NCBI GenBank assembly: GCA_963837815.1 | Contig: CAWIOS010000012.1 | Span: 620,001-684,000 of the forward strand | Direction: 5' to 3' | DNA: 64,000 bases | Source of the DNA: Fen-1273 sp963837815 | Lineage (GTDB): Bacteria > Bacteroidota > Ignavibacteria > UBA10030 > UBA6906 | Shown here: in pieces, positions 42,016 through 50,892 of the stretch | Layout: every line of letters begins with the position of its first letter | Position numbering within the stretch: position 1 is the stretch's first letter | The notes under the pieces: generated by a model | Told to the model about the DNA's origin: nothing | Database searches by the model: none | What the model saw: the letters and a program-made list of their open reading frames with translations, nothing else | Translations under genes and position numbers: made by a program

Positions 42016-45000
42016 TTGTGTGCCGGGGTAACAGGTCGGTGCGGGGAAACCTTCGCGTGTGAACCAATATAGAACCTTGTTCTGAGTATTGCCAATCCCG
42101 CCGGGGATACCAGTTCCGCAAGCGAGGTGCGCCACCGGTCGACCGTTGTGTACACAACCGGGACCAGGACGAGCGTCAGGAGGAGCGAACTCAAAAGCCC
42201 CCCGATGAGCGCCCAGGCGAGCCCGCTTTTGAACTCGGAGCCCGAACTGAGGCTGAACGCTATCGGGGACATCCCCACGACCATCGAGGCGGTCGTCATG
42301 AGGATGGGACGGAGCCGGGTCTGCGCCGCCTCGACGAGCGCGTCGTGGACGGAAAGATCCCTCTCCTTCCGCATCTGATTTGTCCTGTCCACGAGGAGGA
42401 TCGCGTTTTTCCCCACAAGACCCACGAGCATGATGATCCCCAGCATCGAAAAAATGTTCAGCGCCTTCATCGTGAGCGCCAGCGCGAGGAACGCGCCGAT
42501 GACAGCGACCGGAATCGAGAAGAGGACGACGAACGGATACACGAATGAATCGTACAGCGCAACCATGATCATGTAGACAAAGAGGATCGCCGCGGCCAGC
42601 GCCAGCAGCAGGCTGTCAAACGACTCGGAACGGTTCTTTTCGTCGCCGAGGTAGGAAATCCCCACTCCCTGCGGGAGGGGGTTCTTCCCGACGGCGGATT
42701 TGATGTCTGCGACGATGCTCCCCGACGGGCGGGCCACAGCCTGAGAATATACCGTCACGGAATAGTTCCTGTTCTGGCGCTGGAGCTTTGTCGGACCGGT
42801 CGCGAGCGTGACGGTGGCGAACTGTTTGAGCTGGATAAGCCTCCCCGCGCGGGAGGCGAACGTGAGCGAGCCGATGTCCTCTGTCTGCGACCTGTCGAGC
42901 CTGTCGAGCACCACGCGGATCGGATACTGGTCCGTCCCTTCACGGTACTTCGACTCGTCGTCGCCGTTGAACGCGATGCGGAGCGCTTCCCCGACCTCAC
43001 TGAGCGTGAGCCCGAAACTGGCCAGCTTCTCCCTGTCGATCTCCACCTGCATCTCGGGCTTTCCCATTTCCGAGGAGAGCCTGACGTCCGCGGTTCCGGG
43101 AACCGTCCGCACAACGGCGGCGAGTCCTTCGGCAGCTTTCAGGGCCTGTTCGTATTCCGGCGCGCTCACAAGGAGCTGGATCGGCGACTGATTCGCCGTC
43201 CCGAATATGCCGATCGGGCTTGTCCGCACCTGCACCCCCGGGATCTGCTGTATTTTCTTTTTGATCGCATCGCTCACCTCGTCGGTCGATCTCGTCCGGT
43301 TCTCCCTCGGGACGAGTGTGACGTTCAGCTCGGTCAGATAGTTTGACGACTGTCCCACGAATCCCTCGGTCGATACGCCGACGTTCGTGAACACCCTGTC
43401 CACCTCCGGCATCGCCAGCACGATTCTTTCGGCGTCGAGCGTTACGAAATTCGTGTTTGCCAGGTTCGAGCCAGACGGGAGCTCCATCGTCACCGTGAAC
43501 TCCCCGCGGTCCGACTGCGGCATGAACTCCGAGCCGATAAAGCCGAACATCGGGAGGAGCATGGAGCCGACGAACAGGGCCAGGGTCAGAAGGAACGTCC
43601 TCCCGCGGTGCGCAAGACTCCATTCCAGCGCCTTCAGGTATTCCGCGGTGAGCCTGCGGAACCTCTCCTCGAACCAGAGCGCGAATGTTCCGAGCAGCGA
43701 TCCGGCGGTCATCTTCTCGATCTTCGAGAACCGGGACGCAAGGAGCGGGGTGATCGTGAACGACACGAAGAGACTCATCAGCGTGGAAGAGACAACGACA
43801 AGCGCGAATTCCCTCATGATATTGCCGATCAGCCCCGAGACAAGGGCCAGGGGAACAAAGACGACGACGTCGACCATTGTGATGGACAGGGCGGCAAAAC
43901 CGATCTCATTCCTCCCCTTCAGCGCAGCGACGCGCATCTCATCGCCCATCTCCAGGTGCCTGTGGATGTTCTCCAGGACGACGATCGAGTCATCGACAAG
44001 AATGCCGATCACGAGCGAGAGCCCCAGGAGTGTCATCAGGTTGAGCGAGAACCCAAACGCCAGGATCATGATGAACGTGGAAACGAGCGAAGAGGGGATG
44101 GCGATCATCACGATGACCGAGTTCCGGATGCTGTGCAGGAAGGCAAGCATGACGATGGCGACAAATATGATCGCCAGGACAAGATCGTGCTTCACCGCGT
44201 TCGCGGCGTCCACCGTGAACGTGGACCCGTCCTGCGCCACTTCGAACGCAAGCCCGACGTCCGCATATTCCTTCTCAAGCTGCGTCATCTCCCCCCGCAC
44301 CACCTTGCTCACCTCGACGGCGTTGGCGTCCCCCTGCTTCTGCACGATGATCCCGACGGAGCTCTTCCCGTTGATCCGGCTGAGCTGCGTGTAATCTTTC
44401 CGCCCGTCTTCGACCTCGGCGACGTCGCCGACCCTTATCGTCCCCCCTCCCCGTGTGACCCCGATGACCAGGCCGCGGAGCTCTTCCATCGATCTGTACT
44501 TCCCGGCGAGCCGGACGATGTACTGCGCCGTTCCCTGCTCGATCTTGCCGGTGGGAAAATCGAGATTGGAGGCCCGTATCATCTGGTCGACCTGCAGGAG
44601 CGAGAGGCCGCATGACCGGAGCTTCGCCGCATCGATGTTGACACGGATCTCCCGCTCGTCCCCCCCCACGAGCGTGATCTGGCCGACCCCTTCGAGTTTT
44701 GCGAGCCGGGGCCTGATCAGATCGTCGAGCATCTTGAAGAATCTGCGCGAAGGGATGTTCGCTGTCGCACCGATGCGCAGGACGGGGAGCTCGTCAAGGG
44801 CAAATTTCGAGAACGTGGGGCTCTTGGCACCGGAGGGAAGCGTCGAACTCACCTCGCTCACCTTGCGCTGCGCGTCCTGGAGCGAAACGTTGACGTCCGC
44901 GCTCATCGTGAATTCCATCGACACAAGGGAGACTCCCTCCGACGACGTGGCATAGACGTTGGCCACCTTGTCGATGCCGGAGACGGCGTCTTCGATCACC

Positions 45001-45194
45001 TTGGTGACGCTTGTCTCGACCTCGGCCGGGGACGCGCCGGGATAGATCGTGGTGATCGTGACGTACGGCGGCGTGATCTTCGGGAGAAGCTCGTACTTGA
45101 GCTGCGTGTAGCTGAATATCCCGAGGACGCCGAGGACCGAGAAGACAACGACAACAAGCGTGGGGCGTTTTATCGAAAGTTCAGTGATCGTCAT
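42012..45194 (-). CDS. RND efflux permease (AcrB/MdtB/HAE1-like)
   Basis: About 1060 aa from the ATG at 45194, which has GGAG nine bases upstream. Typical features: MTITELSIKRPTLVVVVFSV start, YPGASPAEVETSVTKVIEDA porter motif, GLSLVIGILVDDSIVVLENI (TM4 with the proton-relay Asp pair), a second half starting near 520 and GLVGKNAILLVDRTNQMR (TM10 Lys-like site). It exports drugs or metabolites by proton antiport. The usual membrane fusion protein and TolC genes are not adjacent; the upstream gene is an alcohol dehydrogenase behind a terminator. Confidence 0.95.
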   Translation of the reverse strand: MTITELSIKRPTLVVVVFSVLGVLGIFSYTQLKYELLPKITPPYVTITTIYPGASPAEVETSVTKVIEDAVSGIDKVANVYATSSEGVSLVSMEFTMSADVNVSLQDAQRKVSEVSSTLPSGAKSPTFSKFALDELPVLRIGATANIPSRRFFKMLDDLIRPRLAKLEGVGQITLVGGDEREIRVNIDAAKLRSCGLSLLQVDQMIRASNLDFPTGKIEQGTAQYIVRLAGKYRSMEELRGLVIGVTRGGGTIRVGDVAEVEDGRKDYTQLSRINGKSSVGIIVQKQGDANAVEVSKVVRGEMTQLEKEYADVGLAFEVAQDGSTFTVDAANAVKHDLVLAIIFVAIVMLAFLHSIRNSVIVMIAIPSSLVSTFIMILAFGFSLNLMTLLGLSLVIGILVDDSIVVLENIHRHLEMGDEMRVAALKGRNEIGFAALSITMVDVVVFVPLALVSGLIGNIMREFALVVVSSTLMSLFVSFTITPLLASRFSKIEKMTAGSLLGTFALWFEERFRRLTAEYLKALEWSLAHRGRTFLLTLALFVGSMLLPMFGFIGSEFMPQSDRGEFTVTMELPSGSNLANTNFVTLDAERIVLAMPEVDRVFTNVGVSTEGFVGQSSNYLTELNVTLVPRENRTRSTDEVSDAIKKKIQQIPGVQVRTSPIGIFGTANQSPIQLLVSAPEYEQALKAAEGLAAVVRTVPGTADVRLSSEMGKPEMQVEIDREKLASFGLTLSEVGEALRIAFNGDDESKYREGTDQYPIRVVLDRLDRSQTEDIGSLTFASRAGRLIQLKQFATVTLATGPTKLQRQNRNYSVTVYSQAVARPSGSIVADIKSAVGKNPLPQGVGISYLGDEKNRSESFDSLLLALAAAILFVYMIMVALYDSFVYPFVVLFSIPVAVIGAFLALALTMKALNIFSMLGIIMLVGLVGKNAILLVDRTNQMRKERDLSVHDALVEAAQTRLRPILMTTASMVVGMSPIAFSLSSGSEFKSGLAWALIGGLLSSLLLTLVLVPVVYTTVDRWRTSLAELVSPAGLAILRTRFYIGSHAKVSPHRPVTPAHN

Positions 45195-45263
45195 GACCGG
45201 GAATCTCCGGAACAATGTGAATCGACAGCAACAGCAGGACCGGCACCAGCAGCAGCGGGGACG

Positions 45264-45294
45264 AAAAAAATGGCCCCCCGCAATGCAGAGGGCC
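45264..45294 (-). terminator. Rho-independent terminator after the dehydrogenase gene
   Basis: On the minus strand a GGCCC/GGGCC stem with inner GC pairs is followed by A and seven T. It lies 42 bp past the dehydrogenase stop and separates it from the RND gene. Confidence 0.85.
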
Positions 45295-45335
45295 TATTGG
45301 AGTGAACAGGTACGGCAGAAGAATATAGACGTTCC

Positions 45336-46364
45336 TCAGGAAATTCTCAAGACTGTGGCCCCCCTGAGGCCCCCCGATTTGAGCCCGAGAATGGCCTCGT
45401 TGGCCCGGGCGAGCGGAAACTCCTGCGTCTCCGGCCTGAGGGGGATCGACGCGGCGAGGGAGAGAAATTCCCGCACATCCCGCCGGGTCACGTTCGCGAC
45501 GCTTTTGATCTCCTTTTCCATCCAGAGATGCGCGGGGTAATCGAGCCGGAGGAGGAGGTCCTTGTCCGCCGCCTCCTTCCGGATGGCGTTGATGACAAGC
45601 CGCCCCCCCGGTTCGAGGTTTCCGAGCGCTTCAAGCACCGGTCCCCACGCCGGGGTCGTGTCGATGATTGCCCGGAGTTTCTCGGGAGACCCGTCTTTCG
45701 TATCCCCCGTCCACGCAGCCCCGAGTTCGCGGGCAAACGCGCGTTCCGATTCGCCGCGGGCAAAAACGAAGACACGGGAGAGGGGGTACATATGGTTCAC
45801 CATTTTCAGAACCAGGTGTGCCGATGCCCCGAAGCCGGTCAGGCCAATCGCGTCACCGTCCACGATGCCCGCAAGCCGGAGCGACCTGTACCCGATTGCG
45901 CCCGCACAGAGGAGCGGGGCGGCCTCGACATCCGAAAAGATCGCCGGGATCGGGTGGACGAAATCCTCGTGCGCCACGATGTACGGTGCATATCCCCCGT
46001 CGACGTCCCTGCCCGTCGCCCGGAATTCAGGGCAGAGGTTTTCGTACCCGCCCCGGCAGAACCTGCACCGGCCGCACGCCGAGTAGATCCAGGCGACGCC
46101 GACCCGCTGTCCGGCACCGACCACGGTCACGGAACGTCCCGTCTCGAGGATCCGCCCGATAACCTGGTGACCCGGCACAACCGGAAGCCAGGGGGGTGCG
46201 GTCCTCCCTTCGATTTCGTCGAGATCGGTGTGGCAGACGCCGCACACGGAGACGCCGATAAGCACCTCCCTTTCTCCCGGACTGGGGGAAGGGATATCAG
46301 ACTGGACGAGGGGGGCACCGTCTCCCGGGAGTTTCGAAATCCGGCGGATCTGCATGACGTTCAC
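45336..46364 (-). CDS. Zinc-dependent alcohol dehydrogenase
   Basis: A 342-aa MDR-superfamily enzyme. Catalytic zinc site CGVCHTDLDEIEG and GHQVIGRI (Cys, His), structural zinc site CGRCRFCRGGYENLC, and a Rossmann segment GLTGFGASAHLVLKM in place of the common GxGxxG. It should oxidise alcohols or reduce aldehydes with NAD(P). The GTG start at 46364 overlaps the stop of the aldo/keto reductase gene (GTGA), so the two redox enzymes are coupled. The substrate is unknown. Confidence 0.93.
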   Translation of the reverse strand: MNVMQIRRISKLPGDGAPLVQSDIPSPSPGEREVLIGVSVCGVCHTDLDEIEGRTAPPWLPVVPGHQVIGRILETGRSVTVVGAGQRVGVAWIYSACGRCRFCRGGYENLCPEFRATGRDVDGGYAPYIVAHEDFVHPIPAIFSDVEAAPLLCAGAIGYRSLRLAGIVDGDAIGLTGFGASAHLVLKMVNHMYPLSRVFVFARGESERAFARELGAAWTGDTKDGSPEKLRAIIDTTPAWGPVLEALGNLEPGGRLVINAIRKEAADKDLLLRLDYPAHLWMEKEIKSVANVTRRDVREFLSLAASIPLRPETQEFPLARANEAILGLKSGGLRGATVLRIS

Positions 46365-47320
46365 GCGTGGCCTAAGAGGCTTGCGTTATCCAGCATTTGG
46401 ATCGACGGCATGTCCAGCGACACTTCCGGAGCGCGGGCAATGTCCTCCCACTGGCGCACGCTCGTGGCGCTTACAATCGGCGCCGTGATCCCCGGCCGGG
46501 CGAGGAGCCATGCAAGCGCCACGACCGCCTGGGACACATTCATCATCTCCGCCACCGTGTCGAGCGCGGCGAGTATGTGAAAGCCGCGCTCGTTGAGATA
46601 CTTCCGGAGCCCGGCGCCGCGCGCGCTTTTCGAAAGGTCATCCACCGAGCGGTATTTTCCCGTGAGAAACCCGGCAGCAAGAGGGAAGTAGGGGATCACG
46701 GCCAGATTTCTTGACCGGCAGAGCCCCTCGAGCTCCTTTTCATACCCCGCCCGCTCGTACAGGTTGTAGTGGGGCTGCATGCTCTGATAACGGGGATACC
46801 CCTTCTTCTCCCCCGCGATGAGCGACTCGGAAAGCCTGGCCGGGGTAAGGTTCGACGCCCCTATCGCACGGACTTTCCCTTCCTTCACAAGGAGCGCGTA
46901 CGCTTCGAGCGTCTCTTCGACGGGAGTTCCGGGATCGTCCCGGTGAGTCTGATAGAGATCGATATACCCGGTCTGCAGCCGGCGGAGAGAGTCCTCCGCG
47001 GCGCCGAGGATGTATGACTTCGACAGCCCCTTCTTCCCGGGGCCCATCTCGCTCCCCACTTTTGTCGCAATCACAACCTTTTCCCTGTTGCCGCGCAGGC
47101 GCATCCATTTCCCGATTATCGTTTCAGATTCGCCCCCGGTGTGACCCGGGACCCATGTCGAATACGAATCGGCGGTGTCGATGCAGTTGAAACCCGAAGC
47201 AACGAAAGCATCCAGGAGTGCGAACGCACCCGGCTCGTCGACAGTCCATCCAAACACGTTGCCGCCGAAAATGAGCGGCGCGATCGATATGCCTGAATTT
47301 CCCAGCGTCCGTCTGTTCAT
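46361..47320 (-). CDS. Aldo/keto reductase
   Basis: About 319 aa from the ATG at 47320 (AAGGA nine bases upstream). TIM-barrel AKR features: tetrad residues in FNCIDTADSYS, VVIATKVGSEMGPG, and DLYQTHRDDPGTP, with VRAIGASNLTPARL near the cofactor site. It reduces carbonyls with NADPH. It is coupled to the alcohol dehydrogenase gene. Confidence 0.92.
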   Translation of the reverse strand: MNRRTLGNSGISIAPLIFGGNVFGWTVDEPGAFALLDAFVASGFNCIDTADSYSTWVPGHTGGESETIIGKWMRLRGNREKVVIATKVGSEMGPGKKGLSKSYILGAAEDSLRRLQTGYIDLYQTHRDDPGTPVEETLEAYALLVKEGKVRAIGASNLTPARLSESLIAGEKKGYPRYQSMQPHYNLYERAGYEKELEGLCRSRNLAVIPYFPLAAGFLTGKYRSVDDLSKSARGAGLRKYLNERGFHILAALDTVAEMMNVSQAVVALAWLLARPGITAPIVSATSVRQWEDIARAPEVSLDMPSIQMLDNASLLGHA

Positions 47321-47437
47321 CCGTATCATTCCTTTCCGGTGGAGGGGGATGAGGCTCCTCCCATCCGGCGCGCAACGCGGAGGAACCCCTTCCCGGATGG
47401 TAGAAAAAAAAAGGCCGATACTCAACACCGGCGCACT

Positions 47438-48427
47438 TCATTTCCGCCGCTGCGGGCGAAAAACGAAGAAGCCCCTGAAGACGCGAAACGTGAGATAGAG
47501 GATGAACCCGATCGCGGAATAGTAGATATAGTGTTCCCGCTTCTCCGCCCCCGTGGAAAAGAACTTCACGGCGGTCAGCACGCCGGCGCCGATCATGTAG
47601 AGGGGGCCCATATTGAAGTACGGCGCCTCCTCCACCTCACGGAACGCGCGTATCTCGGTTCTCCCGAGAGTTCTCTGCGTGGCGGCCCTGTAGACAAGGT
47701 TCTTTATGTGGAAGGGATTCCCGTCCGCGGCGCTGAGGATCTCGTGCCTGCACATTTCCGTGTCCGCAGCGCGTACGGAAGAGAGACTCATGAGATGTGA
47801 TACAAGCTCCCGGGCGACAGGATCCGGGAGCCGTTCGATCGGCATTCGTTCGAATGAAGCCCAGAACCCCCGGAACGGTTCCATGTCTTTTGTCGCCAGG
47901 GCGGATCCGCATATGACGGTGATCCGGACCAGGGACTGGAAGAATCTCAGGCTCGAAAGAGAGACTCTCTCGAGATTCGCAATGAACAGAATGTACTTCT
48001 TTCCGCTCCCCGCGATCCCCTTCAGGATTTCGGCCTCCAGATTGCGCAGGCCGAGCCTTGTAAGTTCCTTCTTCACGGCGCCCCAGTCCGCACGCTCACC
48101 TCCGGTCTCCAGGCTGAGGTCGCCGTACCTGTGCAACCCACCCGCCAGTTCTCTGAGACAGTCCCCGAGCGGCGCGGGAGAGCTGACAGTGAGAATGCTG
48201 TCCCTCCGCACTGCGGGCGCCCGCGATTGAAATTCAACGCGGTGTTTCTCGCCGGTCAGGAGGAGCCTTGCCTCGTTCATGAGACTGGATTTGCCGATCC
48301 CGAATTGGCCCGTAATCAGCGTGTGCCTTTCTTCCCGCAGGTTTTTCAGGAGACGGCGCAGTTCCACTTCTCGTCCGAAGAACGACTGGTCATGCCTGAC
48401 GTCGGTTTCAGCGGTGCGCGCAACCAC
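47438..48427 (-). CDS. P-loop ATPase with C-terminal membrane anchor
   Basis: A 329-aa protein starting at a GTG three bases after the RadA-like stop, with GGGGGGA as ribosome-binding site. FFGREVELRRLL followed by Walker A GQFGIGKSS (40-48) is the ORC/STAND/archaeal-ATPase arrangement. The Walker B region (YILFIANLERV) has Asn in place of the usual Asp. Two hydrophobic segments near the C-terminus (NMGPLYMIGAGVLTAVKFF and YSAIGFILYLTFRVF) anchor it in the inner membrane, and a basic tail (RPQRRK) follows. Last gene of the five-gene operon. Role unknown. Confidence 0.75.
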   Translation of the reverse strand: MVARTAETDVRHDQSFFGREVELRRLLKNLREERHTLITGQFGIGKSSLMNEARLLLTGEKHRVEFQSRAPAVRRDSILTVSSPAPLGDCLRELAGGLHRYGDLSLETGGERADWGAVKKELTRLGLRNLEAEILKGIAGSGKKYILFIANLERVSLSSLRFFQSLVRITVICGSALATKDMEPFRGFWASFERMPIERLPDPVARELVSHLMSLSSVRAADTEMCRHEILSAADGNPFHIKNLVYRAATQRTLGRTEIRAFREVEEAPYFNMGPLYMIGAGVLTAVKFFSTGAEKREHYIYYSAIGFILYLTFRVFRGFFVFRPQRRK

Positions 48428-48430
48428 TGT

Positions 48431-49213
48431 TTATCCCCCCTTTGGCAACGAAAACCCGTCCTCCGTCATCGCGAGGGAGAGAAGATTCCCCGCAGGGCCG
48501 AACCTGTTCTTCACGACAGAGAGCGACCTTGCGGCCGGATTCCCGTCGTTCATCCCGAGTGAAAGAACGCAATCCACTGCGTGCTCCAGCGTTTTCGGAC
48601 CCGCGGCCTGAAGCCCTTTCGTGACCTGCCCGACGACAATGAGAACCATCCCCTTCTCCTGGGCAAGCCTCCTGAGGAGGTACGTGCATTTCCGGATCTG
48701 CGCGGTGGTCCCGGGAACGGAATCCGAACGCTCGGTATACACAGTCTGTATGGAATCGATTACGAGGACATCCGGGGGGGCCCGGCGCACGTGGGAGACA
48801 ACTGCGTCCACGTTCATCTCGAACACGACGCTTATCGCCCTTGAGTGAATGTGGAGCCGGTCCGCCCTGAGCTTCAATTGCTCGACGGACTCCTCGCCAC
48901 TGACGTACAGCGCCCTCTGCGCGCTCGAATTCAGAACCTGGAGGAGAAGCGTCGATTTCCCGGCACCCGGAGGGCCGGTCAGGAGGACTGAACTCCCTGT
49001 GATGAATCCCCCGCCGAGGAACGCATCGACCGGCCCGATGCCGGTCTTCATTCTCGGAACGGAGGAGGCCGTCACGTCGGGAAGAGGAAGAGGGAGCGAA
49101 CCGGCATCGCCTGACTCCCTGATCTGTGTCAGCCTCATCCATGCGCCGCACCATGGACACTCCAGGGAAAAGTCGCCGACATCATTCTTACAGGCCCCGC
49201 AACGATAGACCAT
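48431..49213 (-). CDS. RadA-like ATPase lacking the Lon-like domain
   Basis: A 260-aa protein. The zinc finger C5xxC8...C19xxC22, Walker A GPPGAGKST (80-88), VLVIDSIQTVYTE (Walker B), VVGQVTKGLQAAGPKTLEH and the KNRFG motif (235-239) are all characteristic of RadA/Sms. Genuine RadA is about 450 aa and has a C-terminal Lon-protease-like domain; this protein stops 21 residues after KNRFG. It is therefore either a paralogue adapted to this operon or a minimal RadA. It starts six bases after the preceding stop. Confidence 0.85.
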   Translation of the reverse strand: MVYRCGACKNDVGDFSLECPWCGAWMRLTQIRESGDAGSLPLPLPDVTASSVPRMKTGIGPVDAFLGGGFITGSSVLLTGPPGAGKSTLLLQVLNSSAQRALYVSGEESVEQLKLRADRLHIHSRAISVVFEMNVDAVVSHVRRAPPDVLVIDSIQTVYTERSDSVPGTTAQIRKCTYLLRRLAQEKGMVLIVVGQVTKGLQAAGPKTLEHAVDCVLSLGMNDGNPAARSLSVVKNRFGPAGNLLSLAMTEDGFSLPKGG

Positions 49214-49219
49214 GGGAGA

Positions 49220-50863
49220 TCATGGAGTGAAGCGCTTGATTATGAATATAATCTTCTCCTTCCCGCCGGACGGTTCGCGGCGGGAATCAAGGAGGATGCC
49301 CGCGTACGGGGAGCGGAATTCAGATCTGAGCGCGTGGAATCCTTCCTTTACCCTCAGCCCGGACTCCGCAAGGGCCAGGCGGGCGTGCTCCAGTACAATC
49401 TTCCCTTCAAGAAGCGACCTTGCCGCACGCAGCTTTTCAAGCGAACGTTTCGTCCGGGCCCATTTCAGTTCTGACCTGGCGCTTGCAGAGGGGGGAGCAT
49501 ATCCCAGTTTCACAAGCTCACATGCGTTTGCGAATTCCAGTGAATCCGATCCGGAGGCAAGCCGTGCGTCCGCGATCTCGCGATCAAGACCAAGCACCGA
49601 CACCCGGTCCTGGACATCGGCGCTCGCACGCCGCATCCCGTTTACAGTCTTCTGTTCATCGAGGTTTTCGGGCACGGCACGGACGGCAAGTATCTCCCCC
49701 ACGCGGATTGTATCCCCCTTCCGTTTCCTGAATTCGACATTCTCGCCGGCACCCACCGTGAAGTCAACTATGACGCCCCCCGTCGAGACGGCCGGTGCCG
49801 GCACCGGGAGCCCTTCTTTCATTACGGTCTTGACCGTCAGAGTGCCTCCCGTTGCAAGCACGCCGTTCAGGTCCAGATCAGTCAGGTCACGCTGCCTTGC
49901 GTAATTCAACCGGATTGTCTTACCCGAGCCGGTGACCGGATTGAAGAATCTGGAGCGGGTCATTATAACCGGGATTCCGGCCGTTGCGACGCTGCCGAAG
50001 ATGTACGACTCGCACAACGTGTCTCCCGATCCGGCGATGGAGCCGAGCAGCCGGCCGCTCATTTCCACCGCCCGGACCGTCGCGCGGGCCGGCTCCCCCT
50101 TTTCACAAACGATGTTTTCCGCGACGTACTCCGACTCGAATTCCTTTCCGACGGTGTGGAGCTTCCGGTCCGGACCCTCGAAGAGAAGCGCCCGCGGGTT
50201 GAGGGCCCCCGCAATCCGGAATCTCCCCTTCATCGGCTCGCCGCTCAGCTGGTCGTGCGCTTCCATTAGCGCATACACGACCCCCGAACGCGCGAACGAC
50301 TCGTAGTCCCTGACGGCGGATTCCACCGAATGCTCCGCAACCCGGATGAATCGTTCGTATCCCTGCGCCGCGACATAGAGCGCCGGGATGCATGCGGCAA
50401 AGAAGAGTATGCCGAGCGCACTGTCCAGCTTCGAACCGGACACCACCCTGAACCTGTGCGGAGAATTCCCGTCGAAAGGGAATACGCATCGGACCCATGA
50501 GAACGGGTAAAACAGGCGAACGCCGTTCGGGGTGCACGTGTCGAGTATCGGGTGCGAAGCGTACCCAAGGATAATGCACGCGAACACGTCGATCCCCGCA
50601 AGGAGGGGAACAAGTGAAAGGAGGGCAATGCACAGCACCACCAGGATCGAATGGGTGAGCGTCCTGTGGCCGAATCTTCTCTCGATCGCCCGCGTGAGGG
50701 GAGGAAACACCCGGCCGACAATGCTCGCACCGCTGTCGATGTCCGGAAGCACCGCGGCCACGGCGATCGCAAACGCATTCAGCGCCGTGAAGCCGACGCC
50801 GGCAGTCGTCAGGAGAACGAGATAGAGGATCTCCGCAAAACCGATGTGCGTCGTCGCCTTCAT
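49220..50863 (-). CDS. DUF457 (YdjM-like) membrane protein fused to an HlyD/MFP-like domain
   Basis: A 547-aa protein with AAGGAGG nine bases before the ATG. Residues 1-215 match metal-dependent membrane hydrolases of the DUF457/YdjM type: THIGFAEIL, VLPDIDSGASI, GHRTLTHSILVV and YASHPILDTCTPNGV with several membrane helices. The rest has the layout of a membrane fusion protein: a lipoyl-like half (VGAGENVEFRKRKGDTIRVG), a long coiled coil at about 405-510 and the returning half (FRSPYAGILLDSRREP). I know of no described protein with this fusion. It may link an inner-membrane enzyme to the TolC-like protein of the same operon. Confidence 0.7.
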   Translation of the reverse strand: MKATTHIGFAEILYLVLLTTAGVGFTALNAFAIAVAAVLPDIDSGASIVGRVFPPLTRAIERRFGHRTLTHSILVVLCIALLSLVPLLAGIDVFACIILGYASHPILDTCTPNGVRLFYPFSWVRCVFPFDGNSPHRFRVVSGSKLDSALGILFFAACIPALYVAAQGYERFIRVAEHSVESAVRDYESFARSGVVYALMEAHDQLSGEPMKGRFRIAGALNPRALLFEGPDRKLHTVGKEFESEYVAENIVCEKGEPARATVRAVEMSGRLLGSIAGSGDTLCESYIFGSVATAGIPVIMTRSRFFNPVTGSGKTIRLNYARQRDLTDLDLNGVLATGGTLTVKTVMKEGLPVPAPAVSTGGVIVDFTVGAGENVEFRKRKGDTIRVGEILAVRAVPENLDEQKTVNGMRRASADVQDRVSVLGLDREIADARLASGSDSLEFANACELVKLGYAPPSASARSELKWARTKRSLEKLRAARSLLEGKIVLEHARLALAESGLRVKEGFHALRSEFRSPYAGILLDSRREPSGGKEKIIFIIKRFTP

Positions 50864-50892
50864 TCAGGATAGCCTCCTTGCGGCACGGGAGT

